A DNA stretch of 64,000 bases from Flavobacterium solisilvae (GTDB lineage Bacteria > Bacteroidota > Bacteroidia > Flavobacteriales > Flavobacteriaceae): the NCBI RefSeq assembly GCF_012911605.1, contig NZ_JAAMPT010000208.1:62001-126000 (forward strand). The letters run 5' to 3'. Under the pieces are notes generated by a model. It saw only the letters and a program-made list of their open reading frames with translations, did no database searches and was not told the DNA's origin. Position 1 is the stretch's first letter, and each line of letters starts with the position of its first letter. The position numbers and the translations under genes were made by a program. Positions 24,513 through 32,777 of the stretch are shown here, piece by piece.

Positions 24513-25952
24513 TTAAAAAAACCAACTCGCTACAAAAATCGCAGTAATCACACAAATAACATCTACTATAAGCATTGCTCCTAAAGCATATCGGCTATTT
24601 TTTATATTAATCGATCCAAAATAAACGGCAATAACATAGAACGTACTTTCAGCACTACATTGAAAAATACTGCTCAATCTTCCTGTCATCGAATCGGCAC
24701 CAAATGTATTCATAGAATCAATTAAAAACCCTCGTGAACCAGCCGAACTAAAAGGACGAAGCAATGCAACAGGTAAAGCATCCGTAATTTCTTTTGCCAC
24801 ACCTAAATTAGAAAAAATAAAAGCAATCCAATTGCTAATAATTTCAAATAAACCACTATTTCTGAACAACGAAATGGCAACTAACATTCCTAAAACATAA
24901 GGAAATATTGTAACCCCAGTTTTAACTCCATTATTTGCTCCAACCACAAATGCTTCATAAACGGTGGTATTTGCTTCTGTAAATTTCTTTTCTTTTATGA
25001 ATGATAATATCAATGTGAAAACAATAATTACAACCAAAATCAAAGCCGAAAGATTGGAAGTAAAATAATTTTTACCAATTAAATCCAGATGATTTACATA
25101 CATCAACAATCCAATAATTGCACCTATCAATCCCATTAACCCTGCAACCAAAGATGCACTTTTGAAGTTAATTTTTTGCTTAATTCCTACAATTAAAAAC
25201 GCAGCAATTGTACCAATAAACGAAGTAATTATACAAGGCAACATTACATCAGCTGGATTTGCTGAACCTGCAGCAGCTCGATATCCAATGATTGAAGTTG
25301 CAATTAAGGTAAGTCCAGAAGCGTGTAAACACATGAACATAATTTGCGCATCGCTAGCTTTGTCTCTTTCAGGATTTATTTCTTGTAAACTCTCCATCGC
25401 TTTCAATCCAAATGGTGTTGCTGCTGAATCTAATCCAAGGAAATTGGCAGCAAAATTTAGCGTCATATAAGAAATTGAAGGATGATTTTTTGGAATACTT
25501 GGAAATACTTTTACAAAAACTGGGCTTAATATTTTTGCCAGTTTTTGCGATGCTCCTGAAATAATTAACAATTCCATCAATCCGCAGAAAAAAGCCAAAT
25601 ATGCCATAAGTGGCAAAATTAAATCGAGCAAAGTACTTTTACAGGTTGGCAACAATCCATCTGATTTTTGTTTTCCACTATAAATTTTTACAACTTTATT
25701 AGAAAAGACATAAGTAGTATCAGCATTTGAAATGTCGCGATTGATGACAAATGTTTTTTCGTCATTTTTTTGAATACTATCTTGAATAAATTTTGGAATT
25801 TCATTTAGGTATTTTTCCGAAATTAAAATTGGATCGTCCTTTTTACCATTCAAAACAAAGTCAATAGTATAGCTATTTCCGGAGAATAAACTAAAAATCA
25901 CAAAGATTATTGATGAAATAAAGATAACGAGCCAAAATCTGCTTAAAACCAT
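24513..25952 (-). CDS. SpmA-SpmB fusion, nucleoside recognition domain (Gate) membrane protein
   Basis: This 479-residue protein has many membrane helices. The N-terminal half is SpmA-like (helices around LILPLMAYLAFFCGLMELL; ASPVGSANPAD-type loop). The C-terminal half is SpmB-like (NNGVKTGVTIFPYVLGML; RPFSSAGSRGFLIDSM). In Bacillus, SpmA and SpmB are separate proteins affecting spore core dehydration. In non-sporulating Bacteroidota the fused version is widespread and of unknown substrate. A periplasmic insertion of about 60 residues occurs after the first helix. Single gene, following a perfect palindrome upstream. Confidence 0.9.
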   Translation of the reverse strand: MVLSRFWLVIFISSIIFVIFSLFSGNSYTIDFVLNGKKDDPILISEKYLNEIPKFIQDSIQKNDEKTFVINRDISNADTTYVFSNKVVKIYSGKQKSDGLLPTCKSTLLDLILPLMAYLAFFCGLMELLIISGASQKLAKILSPVFVKVFPSIPKNHPSISYMTLNFAANFLGLDSAATPFGLKAMESLQEINPERDKASDAQIMFMCLHASGLTLIATSIIGYRAAAGSANPADVMLPCIITSFIGTIAAFLIVGIKQKINFKSASLVAGLMGLIGAIIGLLMYVNHLDLIGKNYFTSNLSALILVVIIVFTLILSFIKEKKFTEANTTVYEAFVVGANNGVKTGVTIFPYVLGMLVAISLFRNSGLFEIISNWIAFIFSNLGVAKEITDALPVALLRPFSSAGSRGFLIDSMNTFGADSMTGRLSSIFQCSAESTFYVIAVYFGSINIKNSRYALGAMLIVDVICVITAIFVASWFF

Positions 25953-25981
25953 GATTTGTTTTTTTGTAAAAGTAATAAAAA

Positions 25982-26013
25982 GACCTGACAGGTTTTTAAA
26001 AACCTGTCAGGTC
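25982..26013. repeat. Perfect 32-bp palindrome, GACCTGACAGG type
   Basis: Both 16-bp arms match without error: GACCTGACAGGTTTTT faces its exact reverse complement. It lies 3' of the exonuclease gene and 5' of the SpmAB gene, acting as a likely terminator. A related copy occurs at 21071-21106. Confidence 0.9.
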
Positions 26014-26018
26014 TAAAA

Positions 26019-26732
26019 TTAAACATGAATTATTTCGTCCTCAATTAATAAATCTTCTCTGCGAAGACGAAGAAAAATTTGTGCTACCGCAATAGTATCT
26101 TTTTCGCAGTAGGTAATAATTCGGTCAATATCTTTTTCTACATAAAAAACGTGTCCAACTTGACTGCCATCAATGTCTCCTTTTGGAGATGGAATTCCGA
26201 GGATTTTTGTCAATAATTTTAAAGACGTAAAATGTTTGTAATCGCCAAATTTCCACAATTCTAATGTATCCAAATGTGGAATTTCCCAAGGTTTTTTTCC
26301 AAATAAATTCAGTTTCGCTGGAATTGCAATTTGGTTGATAATCATTCTTCGGACAATAAACGGAATGTCAAATTCTTTGGCATTATGTCCGCAAAGCAGA
26401 TGTTGCGCACCATTGAAATGATTATCCAACAAAGCTGAAAAGTCTTTTAAAATTTTCTTTTCATCACCAAAAAATGAGGTTACTCTAAAGTTTCGGATAT
26501 CACTTTTATTGACAAAATAACCCACAGAAATACAGATGATTTTTCCAAATTCAGCCCAAATTCCAGCTCGATCATAAAACTCTTCGGGAGTAAAATCTTC
26601 TCTTCGCTGATATTGTGTTTTTTGTTCCCAAAGTTCTTTTAATTCATTATCTAAACCATTAAAATGTTCTTCTTGTGGAACGGTTTCTATATCGAGGAAA
26701 AGAATATTATTGAGGTTTATTTTTTCTATCAT
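26019..26732 (-). CDS. DEDD-family 3'-5' exonuclease (PolB-exonuclease-like)
   Basis: This 237-residue ribonuclease-H-fold nuclease has the three exonuclease motifs: FLDIETVP (Exo I, D and E), HNAKEFDIPF (Exo II, with the conserved D) and EKDTIAVAQ (Exo III). It resembles the exonuclease domain of family B DNA polymerases but stands alone. It is usually annotated as a predicted 3'-5' exonuclease. Its in vivo role is uncertain, possibly DNA or RNA end processing. It starts at 26732 and has a palindrome just downstream. Confidence 0.9.
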   Translation of the reverse strand: MIEKINLNNILFLDIETVPQEEHFNGLDNELKELWEQKTQYQRREDFTPEEFYDRAGIWAEFGKIICISVGYFVNKSDIRNFRVTSFFGDEKKILKDFSALLDNHFNGAQHLLCGHNAKEFDIPFIVRRMIINQIAIPAKLNLFGKKPWEIPHLDTLELWKFGDYKHFTSLKLLTKILGIPSPKGDIDGSQVGHVFYVEKDIDRIITYCEKDTIAVAQIFLRLRREDLLIEDEIIHV

Positions 26733-26808
26733 AATTTTTAGCCATAAAATACACTAAAAACGAATGTAAAAAAAATTACGTTAATTCTTATGATTTACGA
26801 TGAAAAAT

Positions 26809-27279
26809 TTAGAACAAACTTTGCTGATTTGTTGGGTTTTCGTGTTCAAGCAACCATTTTTTTCGCCACAAACCTCCAGCGTAACCAGTTAATGAACCAT
26901 CTGTTCCAATAACGCGATGACACGGAACAACTATCCAAAGTGGATTTTTACCATTAGCAGAAGCAACAGCACGAATGGCTTTTACGTCGCCGAGTTTTTT
27001 TGATAAATCTAGATATGAAATGGTTTTTCCAAATGGAATATTGCCTAATTCTTGCCAAACCTTTTGTTGAAAATCGGTTCCTTTTGGATTTAATTTGAAG
27101 TTGAAATCTTTACGTTTTCCATCAAAATAGTCGCTTAGTTGTTTAGCTGCTTCTTGTAATTCGAGTGGAATTGTTTTGGAAACTTCTCCTTCTGATGTAA
27201 CAGAAATTTCGGAAATTCCATTTTCATCGCCAACGATTTTGGTAATTCCTAGTGGTGAATTGATAAAGCAGGTTTCCAT
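26809..27279 (-). CDS. ogt: Methylated-DNA--protein-cysteine methyltransferase
   Basis: This 156-residue suicide enzyme removes methyl groups from O6-methylguanine. The acceptor cysteine is in the motif IVVPCHRVIG. The helix-turn-helix region (FGKTISYLDLSKKLGDVKAIR) and the SANGKNP loop are intact. The start chosen at 27279 gives METCFINSPLGITKI, the normal N-terminus; a more distal in-frame ATG at 27315 would overlap a repeat. The 10-bp CACAAAG repeat at 27301-27338 lies just upstream. No adaptive-response regulator lies near. Confidence 0.92.
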   Translation of the reverse strand: METCFINSPLGITKIVGDENGISEISVTSEGEVSKTIPLELQEAAKQLSDYFDGKRKDFNFKLNPKGTDFQQKVWQELGNIPFGKTISYLDLSKKLGDVKAIRAVASANGKNPLWIVVPCHRVIGTDGSLTGYAGGLWRKKWLLEHENPTNQQSLF

Positions 27280-27300
27280 ACAGTAAAAATAGTGATTTAA

Positions 27301-27338
27301 CCACAAAGTACACAAAGAAAGCGCAAGGTTCCCAAAGA
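27301..27338. repeat. 10-bp-period CACAAAG repeat, ogt/cytochrome c interval
   Basis: Four consecutive units start CCACAAAGTA, CACAAAGAAA, GCGCAAGGTT and CCCAAAG, each 10 bases apart. It is the same family as at 12361 and 27751. Confidence 0.75.
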
Positions 27339-27339
27339 T

Positions 27340-27714
27340 TTATTTTGCAAAACTTAACATATACGCTTCCAATGCTTTTAGTTCTTCATCACTCATTTGC
27401 TTGGTGATGGCGAAGTTGGTTTTCATTACTTCGTATTGGCTTGGATCAACGATGGGTTCGGCTTCTTCTTTTAGGAAAGAAACGATGCTAGCGTTTTTTT
27501 CTTTGTAGATTTTGGCAATTTCGGTGATACTTGGTCCGATTACTTTTTGGTCAGATAAATGACATGCTGTACAGGTTCCTTTGCCTGAAAATAATTCTTC
27601 GCCTGAAACTGCAACCGAAGTTTCGTCGTGTTTTGGTTGTCCGTAATTGGTTTCGGTTTCTTTTTTACATGAAATGAAAATTCCGATAAAAACCAATAAT
27701 ACAATTTTTTTCAT
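27340..27714 (-). CDS. Lipoprotein c-type cytochrome
   Basis: The protein has 124 residues. The signal peptide ends in a lipobox (IFISC, C16). The single haem-binding motif is CTACH. The distal methionine is supplied near MKTNF or MSDEE late in the sequence. It is a monohaem class I cytochrome anchored to a membrane. It can act as electron carrier in the periplasm. Located between ogt and hemB on the same strand but separated by CACAAAG repeat arrays on both sides, so transcription with hemB is uncertain. Confidence 0.9.
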   Translation of the reverse strand: MKKIVLLVFIGIFISCKKETETNYGQPKHDETSVAVSGEELFSGKGTCTACHLSDQKVIGPSITEIAKIYKEKNASIVSFLKEEAEPIVDPSQYEVMKTNFAITKQMSDEELKALEAYMLSFAK

Positions 27715-27750
27715 TTTAAAAATATTTTCAAAATCTATATGAATCTATTA

Positions 27751-27790
27751 CACAAAGTTCCACAAAGATTTCACAGAGTTTCACAAAGTC
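27751..27790. repeat. 10-bp-period CACAAAG repeat, cytochrome c/hemB interval
   Basis: Units CACAAAGTTC, CACAAAGATTT, CACAGAGTTT and CACAAAGTC occur at 10-11-base spacing in tandem, with no inverted partner. Confidence 0.75.
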
Positions 27791-27805
27791 AAAGTTTGAA
27801 TAAGA

Positions 27806-28804
27806 TTATTTTTGGTTTAACAAAATGGCGGCTTCTTTGGCAAAATAAGTTGAAATTAGACTTGCTCCAGCACGTTTGATACACATTAATTGTTCCATCA
27901 TGATTTTGTCGTGGTCGAGCCAACCTCTTTCGGAAGCGGCTTTTATCATGGCATATTCGCCCGAAACATGAAAAACGGTAACTGGTACATTTACGGCATT
28001 TTTTACCTCACGAACGATGTCAAGATAGGCAATTCCGGGTTTTACCATGACCATATCGGCACCTTCTTCTACGTCCATCAAGGCTTCTTTGATGGCTTCG
28101 ATGCGGTTGGAATAATCCATTTGGTAGGTTTTTTTGTCTTTTGGAACGACAACGTCGGCTTCTCTTGGCGCGCTATCTAAAGCATCGCGAAATGGTCCGT
28201 AAAACGCCGAAGCATATTTTGCTGAATAACTCATAATGCCAACATTTGGAAATCCTGCTGCGTCTAAACCTTGGCGTAAACGTAAAACTCTTCCGTCCAT
28301 CATATCACTTGGTGCAACGAAATCGGCTCCGGCTTGTGCGTGAGAAACCGCCATTTTTACTAAAGCATCGTTGGTTGCATCGTTAGCAATATCGCCGTTC
28401 TCGATAATTCCGTCGTGACCATAAATGGAATATGGATCTAAAGCTACGTCAGGCATTACTATCATTTCTGGACACGCGGTTTTGATGGATTTGATGGCGC
28501 GTTGCATCAATCCGTTTGGGTTCCAAGCTTCTTTTCCGGTGTTGTCTTTTAAGCTTTCATCGACTTTTACGTAAATGTTTACGGCGCGAATTCCGAGTGC
28601 GAAAAGTTCTTTGACTTCTTCAACGGTTAAATCGATGGAACGACGAAAAATTCCGGGCATTGATGGAATTTCTACTTTGTAATTTTCGCCTTCTGCGATG
28701 AACATTGGGAACATAAAATCGCTTGGACTTAATGTGGTTTCACGAACTAAGGAACGAATGGATTCGTTAACGCGTAATCTTCTGCCTCTTTGTAATGGGA
28801 ACAT
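27806..28804 (-). CDS. hemB: Porphobilinogen synthase (5-aminolevulinate dehydratase)
   Basis: This 332-residue enzyme condenses two 5-aminolevulinate molecules. The two active-site lysines are visible: K196 (SYSAKYASAFYGPFR) and K255 (MVMVKPG). The segment PDVALDPYSIYGHDG (118-132) carries Asp in place of the zinc-binding cysteines, i.e. the metal-site type using magnesium or potassium rather than catalytic zinc. It is the last haem gene of the minus-strand cluster. A short AT-rich TTAGATA-type tandem repeat separates it from hemF. Normal length. Confidence 0.96.
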   Translation of the reverse strand: MFPLQRGRRLRVNESIRSLVRETTLSPSDFMFPMFIAEGENYKVEIPSMPGIFRRSIDLTVEEVKELFALGIRAVNIYVKVDESLKDNTGKEAWNPNGLMQRAIKSIKTACPEMIVMPDVALDPYSIYGHDGIIENGDIANDATNDALVKMAVSHAQAGADFVAPSDMMDGRVLRLRQGLDAAGFPNVGIMSYSAKYASAFYGPFRDALDSAPREADVVVPKDKKTYQMDYSNRIEAIKEALMDVEEGADMVMVKPGIAYLDIVREVKNAVNVPVTVFHVSGEYAMIKAASERGWLDHDKIMMEQLMCIKRAGASLISTYFAKEAAILLNQK

Positions 28805-28805
28805 A

Positions 28806-28840
28806 CTATTTTAGATTTTAGATATTAGATATTAGATATT
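28806..28840. repeat. TAGATAT tandem repeat between hemF and hemB
   Basis: Degenerate copies of TTAGATAT occur in series, as in TTTTAGATATTAGATATTAG. Simple-sequence type; length may vary between strains. Confidence 0.6.
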
Positions 28841-28847
28841 TTGCAAT

Positions 28848-29750
28848 CTAAATCCAATCAATTGGTGATTCTAATACTTTAATTAATTTTTCTTCTTGGC
28901 TGCCAACTTCTGGATGATGGTCGTAAACCCATTGCACGTTTGGTGGCAAAGACATTAATATACTTTCAATTCGTCCGTTGGTTTTTAGTCCAAATAAAGT
29001 TCCTTTGTCGTGAACTAGATTGAATTCTACATATCGACCACGACGAATTTCTTGCCAAATTCGTTGTGCTTCAGTATAAGGTAAATCTTTTCTTCTTTCA
29101 ACAATTGGAACATACGCTTCCAGAAAACTGTTGCCGACTTCGGTTACGAAATTGTACCAATCTTCCATAGACATTTCTTCGGATTCTTTGCAATAATCGA
29201 AGAATAATCCGCCTAAACCACGAGCTTCGTTTCTATGAGCGTTCCAAAAATAGGTATCGCATTGTTTTTTGTATTTTGGATAAAACTCCGGATTATGTTT
29301 GTCGCAAGCGGTTTTACACGTTTGATGAAAATGTTTTCCGTCTTCTTCAAACAAATAATAAGGTGTTAAATCTTGTCCACCGCCAAACCATGAATTGATT
29401 ACATTTCCAGCAGCATCATACATTTCAAAATAACGCCAATTGGCGTGAACGGTTGGCACCATCGGACTTTTAGGATGGATAACCAAACTCAATCCGCAAG
29501 CAAAGAAATCGGCTTCGCCAACATTGAATAACTTTTGCATAGAATCGGGTAATTTTCCGTGAACTGCTGAAATATTTACGCCGCCTTTTTCAAAAACTTT
29601 TCCGTTTTCAATAACTCGTGTTCTTCCGCCGCCACCTTCTGGACGTTCCCAAATGTCTTCACGGAATTTGGCAACGCCATCCACTTCTTCTAGTTTGGAA
29701 GTGATTTGGTCTTGAAGGTTTTGAATGTATTGATAGAATTTATTTTTCAT
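28848..29750 (-). CDS. hemF: Oxygen-dependent coproporphyrinogen III oxidase
   Basis: This 300-residue cytosolic enzyme decarboxylates two propionates of coproporphyrinogen III using O2. Motifs include GGGGRTRV near residue 40, FGGGQDLTPYYLFEED, and a conserved histidine in VIHPKSP. The C-terminal EFNLVHDKGT and RIESILMSLPP segments match. Its ATG (29750) overlaps the stop of the 98-residue protein upstream by four bases, so translation is coupled. It is aerobic; no hemN is visible in this window. Confidence 0.96.
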   Translation of the reverse strand: MKNKFYQYIQNLQDQITSKLEEVDGVAKFREDIWERPEGGGGRTRVIENGKVFEKGGVNISAVHGKLPDSMQKLFNVGEADFFACGLSLVIHPKSPMVPTVHANWRYFEMYDAAGNVINSWFGGGQDLTPYYLFEEDGKHFHQTCKTACDKHNPEFYPKYKKQCDTYFWNAHRNEARGLGGLFFDYCKESEEMSMEDWYNFVTEVGNSFLEAYVPIVERRKDLPYTEAQRIWQEIRRGRYVEFNLVHDKGTLFGLKTNGRIESILMSLPPNVQWVYDHHPEVGSQEEKLIKVLESPIDWI

Positions 29751-30043
29751 AATCTAAATAGAATAATCAACAATAAAATTATTGAAGGTACAAAAGCATA
29801 AAAAAGATCCGAATAAATTTTTGTCTTCATAAATAAATTTGAAATCACCATATAAATTATTGTTCCTAATAAAATTAAACCCGTAAAAATTAACATTCCG
29901 AATATTAAATAACTCGCACCATCGGGTTTTTCCTTTTCAAATTGAGGAACTCTAAAAACAAATTGATACAATAAAAAGATAGACCAAATTATATTAATTG
30001 AAACTGGAATTGTATTATTTCTATTTGAAACCCTTATCCTCAT
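29747..30043 (-). CDS. Small membrane protein embedded in the haem operon
   Basis: The protein has 98 residues and three predicted membrane helices (IPVSINIIWSIFLLYQFVF; SYLIFGMLIFTGLILLGTII; LFYAFVPSIILLLIILF). The loop between helices 1 and 2 is charged. I do not recognise the family. The stop overlaps the hemF ATG by four bases, and its start overlaps the hemE stop by one base, so it is translationally coupled on both sides. That suggests a role linked to haem synthesis or a lineage-specific insertion. It uses the same base composition as its neighbours. Confidence 0.75.
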   Translation of the reverse strand: MRIRVSNRNNTIPVSINIIWSIFLLYQFVFRVPQFEKEKPDGASYLIFGMLIFTGLILLGTIIYMVISNLFMKTKIYSDLFYAFVPSIILLLIILFRL

Positions 30044-31068
30044 TATTGTTTATACTCTTTCACCGCCTCAACAAAAGCCTTCGCATGATCTACTGGAATA
30101 TTTGGTAAAATTCCGTGACCAAGGTTTACGATATAGTTGTCTTTTCCGAATTCGTCTATCATTTCGTGTACCATTTTTTTGATGGTTGGAATTGGGGAAA
30201 GTAATCGGCTTGGATCAAAATTTCCTTGTAATGTGATTTTTCCACCTGACAAATAACGTGCATTTCTAGCTGAACATGTCCAATCTACACCAAGTGCCGA
30301 TGCTTTGGATTTTGCCATATCATTCAAGGCGAACCAACATCCTTTTCCGAAAACAATCACTTTTGTGTCTTCAGAAAGTGCTTCCACAATTTGATTGATG
30401 TATTTCCATGAAAATTCCTGATAATCTACTGGTGAGAGCATTCCGCCCCAAGAATCAAAAATCTGAACGGCATTGACACCTGCTTTTACTTTTTCTTTTA
30501 AATATAAAATAGTTGTGTCGGTGATTTTTTGCAATAATGTATGCGCTGCTACAGGATTAGAGAAACAAAAACCTTTGGCAGTATCAAAGCTTTTTGAACC
30601 TTTTCCTTCTACTGCGTAACAGAAAATTGTCCAAGGTGAGCCTGCAAAACCAATCAACGGAACCTCTTCATTCAACATTTCTTTGGTCAATTTTACGGCA
30701 TCCATAACATAACCCAAAGTTTCTTCAATATTGGGAACAAAAACTTGATTTACTTGTTCCATGGTTCGGATTGGATTTGGAATAATTGGCCCCAAATTGT
30801 CTTTTAATTCTACGTGAATTCCCATAGCACGTGGCACAACCAAAATATCTGAAAATAAAATAGCAGCATCGGGTTTTACGATTCTGATAGGTTGAACGGT
30901 AATTTCGGCAGCCAACTCTGGCGTTTCGCAACGAGTGAAAAAATCATATTTGTCGCGTAATGCTCTGAATTCGGGTAAATATCTTCCGGCTTGACGCATC
31001 ATCCAAACTGGTGGACGTTCTACGGTTTCGTTGTTTAAGGAGCGAAGGAATAGGTCGTTTTTGATCAT
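30043..31068 (-). CDS. hemE: Uroporphyrinogen decarboxylase
   Basis: This 341-residue enzyme converts uroporphyrinogen III to coproporphyrinogen III. The N-terminal motif [16 protein letters not shown] with the catalytic arginines and the FSDILVVP aspartate-bearing segment are intact; the C-terminal [13 protein letters not shown] also fits. The start at 31068 gives [11 protein letters not shown]; an in-frame ATG seven codons upstream gives a longer tail and is less likely. Its stop is shared by one base with the next gene. Upstream lies a CACGAATT repeat. Confidence 0.96.
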   Translation of the reverse strand: MIKNDLFLRSLNNETVERPPVWMMRQAGRYLPEFRALRDKYDFFTRCETPELAAEITVQPIRIVKPDAAILFSDILVVPRAMGIHVELKDNLGPIIPNPIRTMEQVNQVFVPNIEETLGYVMDAVKLTKEMLNEEVPLIGFAGSPWTIFCYAVEGKGSKSFDTAKGFCFSNPVAAHTLLQKITDTTILYLKEKVKAGVNAVQIFDSWGGMLSPVDYQEFSWKYINQIVEALSEDTKVIVFGKGCWFALNDMAKSKASALGVDWTCSARNARYLSGGKITLQGNFDPSRLLSPIPTIKKMVHEMIDEFGKDNYIVNLGHGILPNIPVDHAKAFVEAVKEYKQ

Positions 31069-31083
31069 TTTATTGATTTTTTG

Positions 31084-31113
31084 CCACAAATTTCACGAAT
31101 TATCACGAATTAT
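31084..31113. repeat. 10-bp-period repeat CCACAAATTT/CACGAATTAT between hemD and hemE
   Basis: CCACAAATTT, CACGAATTAT and CACGAATTAT occur at exact 10-base steps (31084, 31094, 31104). It is on the 5' side of hemE. Confidence 0.7.
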
Positions 31114-31123
31114 TGTAGCTGGT

Positions 31124-31789
31124 TCAACTGTAATGTTTTATTACTTCTGCAATCACGTTTTCAATTTTGGGTTGTGATGCAATGATGGTATTTTCTGTTA
31201 TTTCTTTTAATGTTTCGGCGGTTGTATAACCAATGCAGAAACAGGTTTTATTGCTAATTTCGTTTTCTTTCAAATAACTTTCTACGGCAGAAGGACTGAA
31301 AAAAAGAACGGCATTGTGTTTTGTATCAATTTTATGTGATGTTAAAACGGTTTGATAGACTTCGATTTCATCCATTTTTATTTGTGCCAGTTGTAACGCA
31401 TCGGGCAAAATATTGCGACGAATGTTTCCGCTAAAAAAAGTGAAACTGTTTTTGTCGTATTGGTTACAAATTACCGAAGCTAATTCGGCTGCATAATCTG
31501 AAAATAGGACAACTTCAAAACCATTTTGCTCCAAAAGTTTTTTGGTTTTTTCGCCTACACAAAATGCTTTTTTGGTTTTAATTCGGTCACTATCTTTATG
31601 TAAAAGAACGCTTTCTACCGCATTTTGGCTGGTAAAAATCAAATAGTCGTTTAATTCCTCAAAATTGAAATCATGATATTTGATACTAATAAAATCTTTA
31701 TCAATTACCGAAAAATTCGCGCTCAACAAGGGTAACTTTTGGTCTTCCGAAAGCACTTTAGTTGATACTATGCGAATTTCATTTTCCAT
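31124..31789 (-). CDS. hemD: Uroporphyrinogen-III synthase
   Basis: This 221-residue enzyme closes hydroxymethylbilane with inversion of ring D. The family is poorly conserved in sequence. The clues are LIFTSQNAVESV, FCVGEKTKKLLEQNGF, VLFFSPSAVESYLKENE and CIGYTTAETLKE, plus the position between hemC and hemE. The start (31789) is two bases after the hemC stop, so translation is probably coupled. Length is normal. The reading is supported mainly by synteny. Confidence 0.92.
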   Translation of the reverse strand: MENEIRIVSTKVLSEDQKLPLLSANFSVIDKDFISIKYHDFNFEELNDYLIFTSQNAVESVLLHKDSDRIKTKKAFCVGEKTKKLLEQNGFEVVLFSDYAAELASVICNQYDKNSFTFFSGNIRRNILPDALQLAQIKMDEIEVYQTVLTSHKIDTKHNAVLFFSPSAVESYLKENEISNKTCFCIGYTTAETLKEITENTIIASQPKIENVIAEVIKHYS

Positions 31790-31791
31790 AT

Positions 31792-32718
31792 TTATTTTTT
31801 CAACTGTTTCTTAATTTCTGTCATTAGCTCATTTCCTCCGTTTTCCAAAATTTCTTTGGCACAAGAGAATCCTAGTTTTTTCCATTCTGAGATGTCGACT
31901 TCTTTGTTAATTGCTAACTTTTGTTTTCCATCAACCGAAAGCAAAACGCCCTGAAATTCGATGGTGTCATTTGGTTCATTATATTTTGCCAAAGCTCCAA
32001 TTGGTGCTGTACATCCGCCTTCGAGTGTTCGAAGAAATTGTCTTTCTATATAGGTACAAATTTCGGTTTCTACATCGTTTAATTGTGAAACGGCATCGAT
32101 AGTAAATGCGTCATTTGCCATTGCAACCACAACCATTGCGCCTTGTGCTGGAGCAGGAATCATCCAATCGAGATTGGTATAATTTCCTGGTTTTAGATTT
32201 ATTCGTTCCAAACCTGCAGCAGCAAAAACGGCTCCGTTCCAATCGTTATCACTTAATTTTTGCATTCGTGTGTTTACATTTCCACGTAAATCTACTACTT
32301 TGTGATTTGGGAATTTATTCCACCATTGTGCTTGACGACGCAAACTTCCAGTGGCGATAGTTCCATCGTTTTCCAAAAAATCTAAATTCCCTTTGTGAAC
32401 CAAAATATCCAAAACATTGGCACGTTCTAAAACGGCTGCTTGCACAATTCCTTCGGGTAAAGCCGTTGGTACATCTTTCATGGAATGAACCGCAATGTCA
32501 ACTTGACCAGAAATCATGGCAATGTCGAGTGTTTTAGTGAAAATTCCGGTGATGCCAAGTTCATATAACGGTTTGTCGAGAATAATATCGCCTTGCGACT
32601 TCACGGCTATAATTTCCGTTTTATAACCTAAATCGTTTAGTTTATTTTCGACGGTTTTGGCTTGCCAAAGTGCGAGTTCGCTGTCTCGTGTTCCTATTCG
32701 TATTGTTTTATTTTTCAT
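31792..32718 (-). CDS. hemC: Hydroxymethylbilane synthase (porphobilinogen deaminase)
   Basis: This 308-residue enzyme polymerises four porphobilinogens. The dipyrromethane cofactor is bound through C236 in LEGGCTAPIGAL. The substrate-binding arginines and D-loop segments (RDSELALWQA; HSMKDVPT; GSLRRQAQ; DLRGNVNTR) are intact. Starts at 32718. It follows hemA in the same direction, after a 59-base gap rich in AAAAGGG tandem copies, and overlaps neither neighbour. Confidence 0.97.
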   Translation of the reverse strand: MKNKTIRIGTRDSELALWQAKTVENKLNDLGYKTEIIAVKSQGDIILDKPLYELGITGIFTKTLDIAMISGQVDIAVHSMKDVPTALPEGIVQAAVLERANVLDILVHKGNLDFLENDGTIATGSLRRQAQWWNKFPNHKVVDLRGNVNTRMQKLSDNDWNGAVFAAAGLERINLKPGNYTNLDWMIPAPAQGAMVVVAMANDAFTIDAVSQLNDVETEICTYIERQFLRTLEGGCTAPIGALAKYNEPNDTIEFQGVLLSVDGKQKLAINKEVDISEWKKLGFSCAKEILENGGNELMTEIKKQLKK

Positions 32719-32777
32719 TTAGTTTCGAGGAAAAAGGGAAAAGGGAAAAGTTTTTCTAATACCTATTACCTTGTAAC

